A stretch of 64,000 nt of DNA, from assembly GCA_002428995.1 (NCBI GenBank), contig DIYJ01000011.1, positions 557,967 through 621,966 of the forward strand, written 5' to 3'. The stretch is from Flavobacteriales bacterium UBA6057. Lineage in GTDB: Bacteria > Bacteroidota > Bacteroidia > Flavobacteriales_G > Salibacteraceae. Shown here piece by piece: positions 42,355 to 50,742 of this stretch. Within the stretch, counting starts at the first letter, position 1; the number at the start of each line of letters is the position of its first letter. The translations under genes and the position numbers were made by a program. A model generated the notes under the pieces. It searched no databases. It saw nothing but the letters and a program-made list of their open reading frames with translations, and was not told where the DNA came from.

Positions 42355-43256
42355 GACTCAATCATCAACTTCACGTTGTCAATCATGATTTGTCCTGTAA
42401 CACCACCATCGGCCGGTAGTCGGGCCCGGAAATAGAAAATGTAATCCTCAGGGCTGAAGCCATTGCTGATCAATGATGTAAGTGCCATGTAAGCTTTCTT
42501 CCATTCACCACCTGTGTCCCGAAAGGTGACATAGTCAATCGTCTGGTCCTGGCCACTGATGTTGTTGATGAACACACCGAGGGTAAACTCTGTGTCTGTC
42601 TTATAATCCAGCTCCATGTAGACGATGTTTCCCTGTTGCGGAAGCGTGTAAGCAGCAGAGGTTTGAATCTGAACGAAATTCATGTCAGGCGTGATGTCAA
42701 TGACGCCACTGCCTCTTCCTTCAAATACCTCGTTTGGATCGCGGGTTACTACAATGTTGGTATCACTGCCGTTGGATTTGGTGAACCCATTGAAGGTGAT
42801 GTCCACATCGTCAAAATCATCCACCGTGAGGTAGACGTATTGATTCGCTTCTTCCCGGTAGGTCACGAAGGGTTCTATTTCCTGGATTTCTCCTGGCTTG
42901 AAATCAAATGTGGTGCGGAAGGCATCGTAGAACAGGTAGTTGTCTCGCAGCTCTGAAAGGGTGGAAACGATGATGCCCGGACCTATCAACAGGTCTTGTT
43001 CTCCCTGAGCGAGAACGGGAATGGTTGCGGGAAGCTCGAAGATGCCGAGCATGGTGTCGTTCACAAATACCCACGCATCGGTGATGTTGCTCGAAACAGA
43101 ACCATGTGCCTCAAAATCGGTGGAGACGACATTGATGGAATCAATTCTCAGGTACGCAGGTTCCTGCTCATCAGGATTGATGATGTTGCAGGCTTGCGCC
43201 AATAACAAGCAGGCTAGGGTAACTGAAGCGAAAAACGCACTAAATCTTCTACTCAA
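42351..43256 (-). CDS. Lipoprotein of unknown function in a glycan gene cluster
   Basis: 301 aa with lipobox LAQAC. The mature protein starts as a short carbohydrate-binding-like beta region (LRIDSINVVST, DAWVFVNDTMLGIFELPA) and continues as a beta-sandwich (VIDITPDMNFVQIQTS, VYMELDYKTDTEFTLGVF). No named family recognised. It overlaps the sugar-transferase gene by 4 bp and follows the Gfo/Idh/MocA gene by 66 bp, so a role at the surface in glycan export or anchoring is possible but only inferred. Confidence 0.75.
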   Translation of the reverse strand: MSRRFSAFFASVTLACLLLAQACNIINPDEQEPAYLRIDSINVVSTDFEAHGSVSSNITDAWVFVNDTMLGIFELPATIPVLAQGEQDLLIGPGIIVSTLSELRDNYLFYDAFRTTFDFKPGEIQEIEPFVTYREEANQYVYLTVDDFDDVDITFNGFTKSNGSDTNIVVTRDPNEVFEGRGSGVIDITPDMNFVQIQTSAAYTLPQQGNIVYMELDYKTDTEFTLGVFINNISGQDQTIDYVTFRDTGGEWKKAYMALTSLISNGFSPEDYIFYFRARLPADGGVTGQIMIDNVKLMIES

Positions 43257-43322
43257 ATCGCAAGTCTGTTTCGCGTGCGCGGGATAAACGAGCGTTGGGG
43301 CTGTTTATTATGCGCTGATCGA

Positions 43323-44324
43323 TCAGTGTGCGAAAATAGAATTACTATAGGTTAGTTGATCGAGAATTTGCTGCGCAACATGCATGGCATTATAGCCATC
43401 CTCTACAGTCACGAGTGGCGATTGGTTGGTGCGAATCGATTCAGCAAAGGTTCTCAGTTCTTCCTTGATCGCGTTTTGGTCACGCACTTCAGGATTGTCG
43501 AAGTAAATCTGCCGTGGGTCTTTTCCTTCTCCCGGATCAATGAGAATCGCGAACGGATCATCCGGATCCACGTCCTTGATCCTAACGACCTCAGACTTGC
43601 GTTCCATGAAATCAACCGTGATGTACGCATTGCGCTGGAAGAAGCGAGACTTGCGCATGTTTTTCAGGGAAATGCGGCTCGCAGTGAGGTTGGCTACACA
43701 GCCGTTGTCAAATTCCAGCCTGGCGTTGCAGATGTCTGGAGAATCACTCACGACCGACACACCACTCGCGCTCACCTTTCTCAGGTTGGCCTTCACCACG
43801 CTGAGCGTGATGTCAATATCGTGGATCATCAGATCAAGCACTACGGAAACATCGGTGCCGCGCGCGTTGAACTGCGCCAGTCGGTGTGTTTCAATGAAGA
43901 GCACCTGATCAAAGTGGTTTTGAACCGCCTCAAATGCAGGGTTGAATCGCTCTACATGACCAACCTGCACCTTCACATTGGCCTCGTGCGCCAGGTCCAC
44001 CAGCTTCTTTGCTTCTTCCAGTGTATTGGTGATCGGCTTTTCAATGAATACGTGCTTGCTGTTGCGCAGCGAATGCATGGCAGACTCAAAGTGAGAAAGC
44101 GTAGCCGTTACAATATCTACGGCATCAACATGAGCTACCAGGTCTTCCACTGAATCGAACCGATGCAGTCCGTATTCCTTCTTCACGAACTCGCTTTTCT
44201 CTTCATCCGGGTCAAAGAAGCCCACCAGCTCAAAATGATCCTCCAGTTCCAGCGCCAGTCTGATGTGAATCTTACCCAAATGTCCGGCCCCTAAAATCCC
44301 CAGTTTGATACGTTCCTTTTCCAT
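43323..44324 (-). CDS. Gfo/Idh/MocA family NAD(P)-dependent oxidoreductase
   Basis: 333 aa. N-terminal Rossmann domain with LGILGAGHLGKIH, then the conserved FIEKPITNTLEEA (Lys of the catalytic EKP motif) and VGHVERFNPAF, and a C-terminal alpha/beta substrate domain. These enzymes oxidise or epimerise sugars, often nucleotide-sugars; the substrate is unknown. The neighbouring sugar transferase suggests surface polysaccharide biosynthesis. First gene of the minus-strand group 44324-40939. Confidence 0.92.
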   Translation of the reverse strand: MEKERIKLGILGAGHLGKIHIRLALELEDHFELVGFFDPDEEKSEFVKKEYGLHRFDSVEDLVAHVDAVDIVTATLSHFESAMHSLRNSKHVFIEKPITNTLEEAKKLVDLAHEANVKVQVGHVERFNPAFEAVQNHFDQVLFIETHRLAQFNARGTDVSVVLDLMIHDIDITLSVVKANLRKVSASGVSVVSDSPDICNARLEFDNGCVANLTASRISLKNMRKSRFFQRNAYITVDFMERKSEVVRIKDVDPDDPFAILIDPGEGKDPRQIYFDNPEVRDQNAIKEELRTFAESIRTNQSPLVTVEDGYNAMHVAQQILDQLTYSNSIFAH

Positions 44325-44419
44325 AGATGAACAAAGGTCACTGGATTTGTCCTAGCCGACAAATCCGTTCCAACATTCGTTTAACATGTGATTGTCGAAA
44401 TGGATACTTTCGGGCCTTT

Positions 44420-45076
44420 ATGCAAGATTCCTTTCGACATCAGGGCCTGCGCAAAAAGCTTGTGGAAGAGTTGATCCAAAAAGGCATCAATGACCAGCAG
44501 GTGCTGGATGCCATTTCAGAAGTACCGAGGCATCTCTTCTTTTTTGATACGGCCTTTTTGAATTTCGCTTACGCAGATCAAGCCTTTCCCATTGGAAGCG
44601 GACAAACGATTTCTCAGCCCTACACGGTCGCGTTTCAAACGTCTTTACTTCAGCCGAAGAAGCGGGAAAAAGTGTTGGAAATAGGAACCGGTAGTGGTTA
44701 TCAAACCGCGGTGTTAGCCAAGTTGGGGGTCAAGGTATTCAGCATTGAACGCCAGCATGACCTTCACCTGAAGGCAACGGCCTTGTTGGATGAGCTCCGC
44801 ATCAAAGCGAGATGCTTTTATGGCGATGGCTACAAAGGCAAGCCTGCCTACGCTCCTTTTGACAAAGTGCTCATCACTTGCGGAGCTCCTTTCATTCCTG
44901 AAGATTTGAAAGCGCAACTGAAAGTAGGAGGGCGGATGGTGATCCCCGTGGGTGAGTCTCAAGGTGTCCAGAAAATGATGACCGTGGACAAGCTTTCGGA
45001 AAATGAATTTGAAGTGAGTGAACACGGTGACTTCCAATTTGTCCCCATGTTGGAAAGCACGGAACGATCGAAATAA
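44420..45076 (+). CDS. pcm: Protein-L-isoaspartate O-methyltransferase
   Basis: 218-aa cytosolic repair enzyme that methylates isoaspartyl residues in damaged proteins using SAM. Family motifs: VPRHLFF, the IGSGQTISQPYTVA block, motif I LEIGTGSGYQTAVLA and the GDGYKG post-motif. Start chosen at ATG 44420 (MQDSFRHQGLRKKLVEEL), the usual family beginning; the 31 codons upstream are not conserved. Single gene, divergent from the oxidoreductase. Confidence 0.94.
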   Translation: MQDSFRHQGLRKKLVEELIQKGINDQQVLDAISEVPRHLFFFDTAFLNFAYADQAFPIGSGQTISQPYTVAFQTSLLQPKKREKVLEIGTGSGYQTAVLAKLGVKVFSIERQHDLHLKATALLDELRIKARCFYGDGYKGKPAYAPFDKVLITCGAPFIPEDLKAQLKVGGRMVIPVGESQGVQKMMTVDKLSENEFEVSEHGDFQFVPMLESTERSK

Positions 45077-45122
45077 AATAATTGAATACTGATTGCGTTT
45101 GTCACGCCCTAACCACAGCAAT

Positions 45123-45881
45123 ATGAAGTCCTATTTGAATTTTGTCAGCCTTGCATTCACTTTCTTGTTCCTCACCTCTGCCATGGCTCAGGACAATGAT
45201 GTTGATTCATTGAAACCAGCGGCAAAGAGTTTCGGAGCCATGCTGAATGTGAGCGGCTTGGTAGCCAACATTGACGCGGCTCCACAACGGGATTTGCTCA
45301 ACACCAGTTCGTTGATGCTTCGCTATAAGATTGATGATCAATTCACTTTCAGGATGGGAATTGCTCCAAACATTGGTCGCGTAAAGCGCAATACAACGGA
45401 CAGTATTGGGAAAGACCTCGTTGAATTTGATTCCACCGCTTCGCAATCCGTGTTCAGTATTTTTCCGGGAGTGGAATATCACCTGGCGGGCACTAAGCGA
45501 CTCGATCCTTACGTGGCAGCCGACCTTGAACTAGGGCTGGTCGGGCAGCTGAAAATTGCCACTATTCAGAACACTACAGACACAACAGGAACCTCGAAGG
45601 TGACACGAACCATCAATGAAGATGGAGGCTATGCCTTAGGTGCGCGTCTCCGGTTGGGCATGAACTATTTCATTGCCAAAAACCTCTTTCTGGGCGTGGA
45701 GTATGGGCTGGGCTTTTCTACCCTCATTTCTGGCGGTGACCGGGAAGATGTTACCCAGTTTGAGCCTGTGAGCGGTTCTTCCACCGTGGATCGCGAATTG
45801 AGTGCTGCGCGTAACAACAATCTCTTATTTGCGGTCGATCCCGGTGTTCAGATAACTTTTGGGTACTTCTTTAGTTTATAG
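45123..45881 (+). CDS. Outer-membrane beta-barrel protein, unknown role
   Basis: 252 aa from ATG 45123: signal peptide ending in TSAMAQ, then about eight amphipathic strands (FTFRMGIAPNIGRV, FSIFPGVEYHLAG, YVAADLELGLVGQL, LFLGVEYGLGFSTL) and a C-terminal strand ending in GYFFSL. Resembles small eight-stranded OmpW/PorT-like barrels but no specific family is certain. The lipoprotein gene follows after 6 bp, so the two are probably co-expressed partners. Confidence 0.78.
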   Translation: MKSYLNFVSLAFTFLFLTSAMAQDNDVDSLKPAAKSFGAMLNVSGLVANIDAAPQRDLLNTSSLMLRYKIDDQFTFRMGIAPNIGRVKRNTTDSIGKDLVEFDSTASQSVFSIFPGVEYHLAGTKRLDPYVAADLELGLVGQLKIATIQNTTDTTGTSKVTRTINEDGGYALGARLRLGMNYFIAKNLFLGVEYGLGFSTLISGGDREDVTQFEPVSGSSTVDRELSAARNNNLLFAVDPGVQITFGYFFSL

Positions 45882-45887
45882 CATGGT

Positions 45888-46502
45888 ATGAAGGCATTGA
45901 AATTCATTGGAGTAGTAGTGTGGCTGGCGCTGGCAGCCGGCAGTTGCAAGAAGGGTGAAAACGATCCGTTTTTCAGCCTGAAGAGCCGCAAGGCCAGATT
46001 GTCCACTGACTGGACCGTGGAAACGGCCACCGTAGTGACGAGAGATACTTCGATGAGTTTTGATGGAACCGATGCTGTGCTTAGCTCGGTGCAAGACTCG
46101 ACTGCTGATGAGCGCACCTATGGGCTTACTTGGACCATGAGCTTCACACGCGATGGCGATTACGAAATCGTAGAGCAGCGCCAGTATCCCGAAGGCTATT
46201 TTGGTGATGGCTCAGCTTCCATCACCAGTGTGATTACGGAGCTTGGCACGTGGCAGTTTACGGGCGGAAGCGGAGGAGCCAAGCTCAAAGAACAGCTCTT
46301 ATTGCTGCCCACAGAAACATCCATCACGCGAAGTGATCAGGGAGCCAACGTGAACGTTACCACCCAAACGAATCCAAACGAGGGAAGGATTTATAACATT
46401 GACCGATTGGCTTCGGATGAGTTGATTTTGAAGTACGAGGTCACCCATTCCTCCGCCTTTGATCAGTACGTGGAATCAGCGGAGATCAATCTGAAGTCCT
46501 AA
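45888..46502 (+). CDS. Lipoprotein of the FSLKSK..RL family (paralogue of 57246 and 57869)
   Basis: 204 aa with lipobox AGSC. Right after the Cys comes KKGENDPFFSLKSRKARLSTDW, the same block that opens the two tandem lipoproteins near 57 kb, and the C-terminus again carries an IYNIDRLASDELILK segment. The arrangement suggests a lipocalin-like small barrel, with the tail strand matching lipocalin-type lipoproteins of Bacteroidota; that is inference. Paired with the beta-barrel gene upstream; convergent with smpB. Confidence 0.7.
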   Translation: MKALKFIGVVVWLALAAGSCKKGENDPFFSLKSRKARLSTDWTVETATVVTRDTSMSFDGTDAVLSSVQDSTADERTYGLTWTMSFTRDGDYEIVEQRQYPEGYFGDGSASITSVITELGTWQFTGGSGGAKLKEQLLLLPTETSITRSDQGANVNVTTQTNPNEGRIYNIDRLASDELILKYEVTHSSAFDQYVESAEINLKS

Positions 46503-46514
46503 ACCCGCTTCTGA

Positions 46515-46967
46515 TTACCCGAATGTCTTTTTGAGTCGCGCCAGGTCGCGCTTCGAATCCTTGTCGCGAATCGAATCGCGCTTGTCGTGAGTCTTTTTAC
46601 CCTGGCCCAGTGCAATCTTCAGCTTGGCAAGCCCTTTATCATTGATGAAGAGCGCCAGCGGCACAATGGTGAGTCCTTTCTCGGTCACCTTTTTATGCAA
46701 CCTTCCCAGTTCCTGGCGCTGAAGCAGAAGCTTTTTGTCACGCTTAGGGTCGTGGTTGTTGTCTGATCCAAACTCATATTCATCTACGTGCATGCTGCGC
46801 ACAAAGAGCTCATCGCCTAGAAACAGGCAGTAAGCTTCATTGAGGCTTGCCCGCCCGTGTCGAATGCTTTTGATCTCTGTTCCCAGCAGCTGGATGCCCG
46901 CTGTGAAAGTGTCCAGAAGTTCAAAATCAAAAGATGCCTTGCGGTTTTTGATGTAGATGTCTTTCAT
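46515..46967 (-). CDS. smpB: SsrA-binding protein SmpB
   Basis: 150-aa RNA-binding protein that brings tmRNA to stalled ribosomes. The OB-fold core is clear: KNRKASFDFELLD, GTEIKSIRHGRASLNEAYC, LLLQRQELGRLHKKV, GLTIVPLALFINDKGLAKLKIALGQGKK, and the Lys/Arg/Asp-rich C-terminal tail. Start at ATG 46967; an in-frame TTG at 46982 falls inside a -7-like motif and is not preferred. The tmRNA gene itself is not in the window. Confidence 0.96.
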   Translation of the reverse strand: MKDIYIKNRKASFDFELLDTFTAGIQLLGTEIKSIRHGRASLNEAYCLFLGDELFVRSMHVDEYEFGSDNNHDPKRDKKLLLQRQELGRLHKKVTEKGLTIVPLALFINDKGLAKLKIALGQGKKTHDKRDSIRDKDSKRDLARLKKTFG

Positions 46968-47371
46968 AGTTGGAGCATGCAAAGATGAAACTAAGCGCGA
47001 ATAAGCGCTTCAGGTCTTAAAATCGAAGGTGAACCGATGTGTTATTTGATGCGCATGTTCACAGATAGAGAGGAGCTAAGTCGATCGTTTAAAACGCTTT
47101 ATCTACGATTCGCAATTGTTTGACAATAAATCCACTGTATATGCTGGCTTTTTGCGCAACCGCATTGTGTTTTTGCCGTCTTTAGTACATGCTCTTCTCG
47201 TAAGAGTAGGTTTAGTTACAATAGGATGAACCCCGCAGAGGTGCGGGGTTTTTTTATGCCTTTTGCCCCCATTTTCTTTAAGCTTCATGTTCTTCTATCC
47301 CGCGCCCGGACTTCAGTCTGGAGTGCTTCGCGTGAGTCTATTCTTTTTCCTTGATGGAAATTCAAACTGTG
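46968..47371. other. Intergenic region with an orphan terminator; candidate small-RNA locus
   Basis: About 530 bp separate smpB and the T9SS cargo gene. The first part holds a small hairpin (AAGCGC 46993-46998 with GCGCTT 47005-47010) and a near -7 motif for smpB. Between about 47100 and 47228 there is T-rich sequence without a recognisable gene, ending in a strong plus-strand terminator at 47229. The promoter of the cargo gene begins at 47372. A 61-codon minus-strand frame here has no family features. Confidence 0.4.
47229..47257 (+). terminator. Strong intrinsic terminator with no gene upstream
   Basis: AACCCCGC (47229-47236) pairs with GCGGGGTT (47243-47250) and is followed by a run of Ts. 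The nearest plus-strand gene upstream ends at 46502, beyond the convergent smpB, so the terminator probably belongs to a short unannotated transcript. Confidence 0.85.
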
Positions 47372-47402
47372 TTTGTGCGGTAGAGTGATTTTTATATGTT
47401 TG
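47372..47402 (+). promoter_or_regulatory. Consensus Bacteroidota promoter for the T9SS cargo gene
   Basis: TTTG (47372-47375), exactly 19 bp, and TATGTTTG (47395-47402) match TTTG-N19-TAnnTTTG with no mismatch. Transcription should begin near 47408, leaving a leader of about 90 nt, the longest in the window. Confidence 0.8.
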
Positions 47403-47500
47403 CTTTTAACTACGTAAAGTGCACATGCGTAAAAATGATCTTTCGACTTCTAGACAAGAAAGGTGACTACTAACCATTCAAATCAATTCACAGAATTAAA

Positions 47501-49225
47501 ATGAAATCTTCGATTACACTTTTCGCGTTTACGCTTTTTGCGTTAGCATCTGTTGGGCAAGTGTTCAACAACAACTACTTCTTCAGCCCGAATTCCGATC
47601 CGGATTATTCTGATCGCAGCACGCTGAAGGCGACTGAGCTGGTCAGTCCGGATGAGATCATGACCGTAGGTTATGTACGCGAGCCAGGATCCAATACCCG
47701 CTTTGACATCATTATCGTGAAGACGAAGTCTTCGAATGGAGCAGTGATCTGGGCCAACCGTTATGGTCTGGAAGACCTGGATGAAAAGGCTTTCGGGTTG
47801 ACACTCTCTTATGATAAGAAGCACATCATCGTTGCTGGAACAGCTCAGGACAAGGAGAATCCAACGGATTGGAACGCGCTTGCCATGAAAGTGGAAATCA
47901 GTTCGGGTAACGTTGTTTGGTCTACGCAGCACGGAAAAGCTGAAAGCTATCAGGAGTTCCGAATGGTAGAGCAGGCTTACCCAGGACCTTTCTTCCCTTC
48001 TCAGCCGACTTACCTCTTTGTAGGGTCAACATCTATTGACAATCAGCTGAAGAGTGCACTGTATGCCGCAGCAATCTTTGACTTCAACGGTGCTCGTCAG
48101 TGGTCAAACATCTACCTGGAAACCAACCTGTTCCCTAAGGTGAACGATCTGTCGTTTGGCATGGTTCGCAACAACATCAACAACAACTTCATTGTGAGCG
48201 GTACCCGTTACGAAGACAACCTTCCATCTGACATCTTCACAGTTGGTATCAACCCATTTACCGGGGTGTTGACAGATAAGTACATCCGTTACGATGTGGA
48301 TCAGCGCAACCACTACGAAGGTGCGATCTGCAATGTATCTGTAAGCGGATTTACAGGTTTTGGTCTGGCTTTCACTTCTCGTGATCCAGGTGTGGCAAGT
48401 GGCATCAACGAGGCCATCACGGTTCTTCTGCTTAATCAGGATCGCAAGGCCATCCGTGCAAACCACTACTGGCAGAGCGGACACCCCAACAACCTTGGGC
48501 TGTCGATTTACCAGAGCACGTTGGAGCTGAAAACCTTTGATGTGTACACCAGCACGATCCGCAACACCAACAACCCAGGTTTCCTCAACGTTGATCTGGA
48601 CGGGCCGATTAACTACTTCCTGAAGTACAACAGAAGCGAATTCAGCAACGACAAGTATCCAACTGCGTTGGTGAGAACGAAGTTGGGATACACGGCCAAG
48701 GCGCTTCATTTGAATACAAACGAGAATGGATTCTTGCTCGCAGGTACACAGCCTGATGGAAAAACAGAGTGTGCTGAAGAAGAGCCTATCAACCGTAAGG
48801 AGCGTGAAGCGAAGAGCGAAGCTCGCGAGTACAAGGAATTCGATTTTGGTGATGACAAGAAGCGCGAAATCGAAAAGAAAGAAGTGAACGGCAAGTGGGC
48901 CCAGTGTGATGGAACCGGTGGAGGTACCTTCAAGAACGATGACATTGCTGGCTTCGAATCAGCTGTTGAGTTCAGCGTATATCCGAACCCCATTACCAGT
49001 GATGAGTCTGACCTTCGCATTGCTTACACCATTGAGGAATCAGCCATGGTGGATGTAGAGGTGTACAATTCACTCGGCCAAATGGTATTCACCGGACGTG
49101 AAATGTTGAATGCCGGTGGCGACCAGCTTTCTCTGGATGCCAGCAAGCTTTCTTCCGGAATGAACATGATCATCCTGCGTTCAGGTAACCAGGTGGTTTA
49201 TCAATCCAAGGTGATCAAGAAGTAA
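47501..49225 (+). CDS. Secreted protein with type IX sorting (Por) C-terminal domain
   Basis: 574 aa: signal peptide (ending in SVGQ), a large beta-propeller-like body, a short Glu/Lys/Arg-rich charged insert (about residues 425-470), and a C-terminal type A sorting domain (about residues 490-574) with FSVYPNP, YTIEESAMVDVEVYNSLGQMV and a Lys-rich end. The last domain directs export through the T9SS and is then cleaved or used for anchoring. The role of the body is unknown. It has a perfect promoter, a long leader and a strong terminator, consistent with high expression. Confidence 0.88.
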   Translation: MKSSITLFAFTLFALASVGQVFNNNYFFSPNSDPDYSDRSTLKATELVSPDEIMTVGYVREPGSNTRFDIIIVKTKSSNGAVIWANRYGLEDLDEKAFGLTLSYDKKHIIVAGTAQDKENPTDWNALAMKVEISSGNVVWSTQHGKAESYQEFRMVEQAYPGPFFPSQPTYLFVGSTSIDNQLKSALYAAAIFDFNGARQWSNIYLETNLFPKVNDLSFGMVRNNINNNFIVSGTRYEDNLPSDIFTVGINPFTGVLTDKYIRYDVDQRNHYEGAICNVSVSGFTGFGLAFTSRDPGVASGINEAITVLLLNQDRKAIRANHYWQSGHPNNLGLSIYQSTLELKTFDVYTSTIRNTNNPGFLNVDLDGPINYFLKYNRSEFSNDKYPTALVRTKLGYTAKALHLNTNENGFLLAGTQPDGKTECAEEEPINRKEREAKSEAREYKEFDFGDDKKREIEKKEVNGKWAQCDGTGGGTFKNDDIAGFESAVEFSVYPNPITSDESDLRIAYTIEESAMVDVEVYNSLGQMVFTGREMLNAGGDQLSLDASKLSSGMNMIILRSGNQVVYQSKVIKK

Positions 49226-49250
49226 GATCACTTTTTAGAACCTTGATCAA

Positions 49251-49284
49251 AGCCATCATCCTCGAAAGAGGGTGGTGGCTTTTT
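49251..49284 (+). terminator. Intrinsic terminator after the T9SS cargo gene
   Basis: The 13-bp stem AGCCATCATCCTC/GAGGGTGGTGGCT with a GAAA tetraloop is followed by Ts, 26 bp past the stop. Confidence 0.9.
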
Positions 49285-49289
49285 CATTC

Positions 49290-49817
49290 TCAGCCCTTCC
49301 ACTCAGATTGCAGCATGGCGTAGACCACATCATCGGTCCACTCACCCTTGAAGAAATAGCTCTGCACAAAGTGAGCTTCCTTTCGCATACCCAGTCGCTC
49401 CACCAGTTTGATGGAAGCCACGTTGCGCGGATCGATGGAGGTCATGATGCGATGTTTCTGAAGTTCTTCAAACACAAATCCCATGATCGACTTCATCGCT
49501 TCGGTAGCGTAGCCCTGGCCCTGGAAGGCAGTGTTGAGCGTGCAACCTAGTTCCACCTGATCGCGAGACTGAAAATGAATCCCAGCGTCTCCCACAAGTT
49601 TTTGCGTTTCCGTTTCCACGATCGCCAGCTGAAACCATGTTCCTTCCTGATCGGGCTCGGTCGCTATCTTGGTTTGGATGAATTCTTTCACCTCGGCCAG
49701 CGATTCGGGCACCCAGCCCTGGAATTCGTTGGCTTCCTTGTCAGACCTGTATTCGAAAACATGAGGAGCATCTTCTGATATCAATGGTCGCAGGGTGAGT
49801 CGTGGTGTAGTGATCAT
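49290..49817 (-). CDS. GNAT family N-acetyltransferase (RimJ/RimL-like)
   Basis: 175 aa from the ATG at 49817 (MITTPRLTLRPL), the standard opening of RimJ/RimL-type acetyltransferases. Acetyl-CoA-binding region QGQGYATEAMKSIMGFVF and the later DPRNVASIKLVERLGMRKEA block are clear. The substrate is unknown: a protein N-terminus or a small molecule are both possible. The 11 codons further upstream look untranslated. Followed at 35 bp by nothing but the convergent terminator. Confidence 0.92.
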   Translation of the reverse strand: MITTPRLTLRPLISEDAPHVFEYRSDKEANEFQGWVPESLAEVKEFIQTKIATEPDQEGTWFQLAIVETETQKLVGDAGIHFQSRDQVELGCTLNTAFQGQGYATEAMKSIMGFVFEELQKHRIMTSIDPRNVASIKLVERLGMRKEAHFVQSYFFKGEWTDDVVYAMLQSEWKG

Positions 49818-49852
49818 GGATGTAGGATTGTGAGGTGTCGGTGCTGACACAT

Positions 49853-50656
49853 TTATTGCTTGGTGGCGAGTATAGAATAGACCAGAGGAACCAGGTTGCC
49901 CATGTGTTGGATGCGGTGTTTACCCGGTTCGTATTCTTCCATTTTATTGACAAATGAATAGGGTGCATAATCGTATTCATCGAGCCGATCAATCTGCAAA
50001 CCCGCTTTGATCAGGTTATTGACAACCTCCGCAATGCTGTGGTTCCAGCATACGTATTGCTGACTGATCTCCGCTGCACGGTCGGCATAGGTTCCGCTTT
50101 CTTCCTCTACGATGGCTTCCTTGTTGAAATATGGATAGTAAACCTTGTTCATGTCATCGTCAAACATCCAAACTACGGGGTGGAACTCGGCAAAGACAAA
50201 CTGTCCGCCCGGCTTCAGGAAGTGATGGATTACGTTGGCCCATTTCTCAAGATCGGGGAGCCAGGAAATGGTGCCGTAAGAAGTGAACACGATGTCGAAT
50301 TGCTGCTCTAGCTGTTGGGGCAGTGCATATACATCCGAGCAGATGAAAGTGTTGCTCTGTTTGGTGGTGTTTGCCAGCTCCCGCGCTTTCTCAATCGCCT
50401 GATCCGAAAGGTCAACACCCGTTGCCTCTGCGCCTAATCTGCTGAGCGAAATGGTGTCTTGACCAAAGTGGCACTGCAAGTGAAGAATCCGCTTGCCCTG
50501 AACGTCACCCAGCAATGCAAGCTCGATCTCATTCAGTGAATTCTTGCCACCCAAAAAGCCTTCCATGTCATAGAAATCAGACTGAAGGTGCGCTTCCAGT
50601 CTGTTGTTCCAGGAATTTCGATTGATTTCCAGGTAGTTGTTAGCCGCGTTGCTCAT
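49853..50656 (-). CDS. Class I SAM-dependent methyltransferase
   Basis: 267 aa from ATG 50656 (MSNAANNYLEINRNSWNNR). Rossmann-fold motif I ILHLQCHFGQDTISLSRLGA, acidic loop GVDLSDQAIEKA and motif IV FDIVFTSYGTISWLPD place it among small-molecule methyltransferases of the Methyltransf_11/25 group; substrate unknown. It precedes the GNAT gene by 35 bp and may be co-transcribed with it. Confidence 0.9.
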   Translation of the reverse strand: MSNAANNYLEINRNSWNNRLEAHLQSDFYDMEGFLGGKNSLNEIELALLGDVQGKRILHLQCHFGQDTISLSRLGAEATGVDLSDQAIEKARELANTTKQSNTFICSDVYALPQQLEQQFDIVFTSYGTISWLPDLEKWANVIHHFLKPGGQFVFAEFHPVVWMFDDDMNKVYYPYFNKEAIVEEESGTYADRAAEISQQYVCWNHSIAEVVNNLIKAGLQIDRLDEYDYAPYSFVNKMEEYEPGKHRIQHMGNLVPLVYSILATKQ

Positions 50657-50742
50657 GGCGAAAGACGTTCTTGTGAGCGACAATATTAAGTGAACTAGTC
50701 ACACGCAGAAACGGCTCCCAACATTGCGATGAAATGCTGAAG

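Noticed and set aside
46983..47257. Possible tmRNA (ssrA) next to smpB
   Set aside because: No acceptor-stem pairing, no TTCRANYC T-loop with a CCA end and no tag open frame ending in LAA could be found.
47103..47288. 61-codon minus-strand frame upstream of the T9SS cargo gene
   Set aside because: It overlaps the orphan terminator and lacks any conserved pattern.
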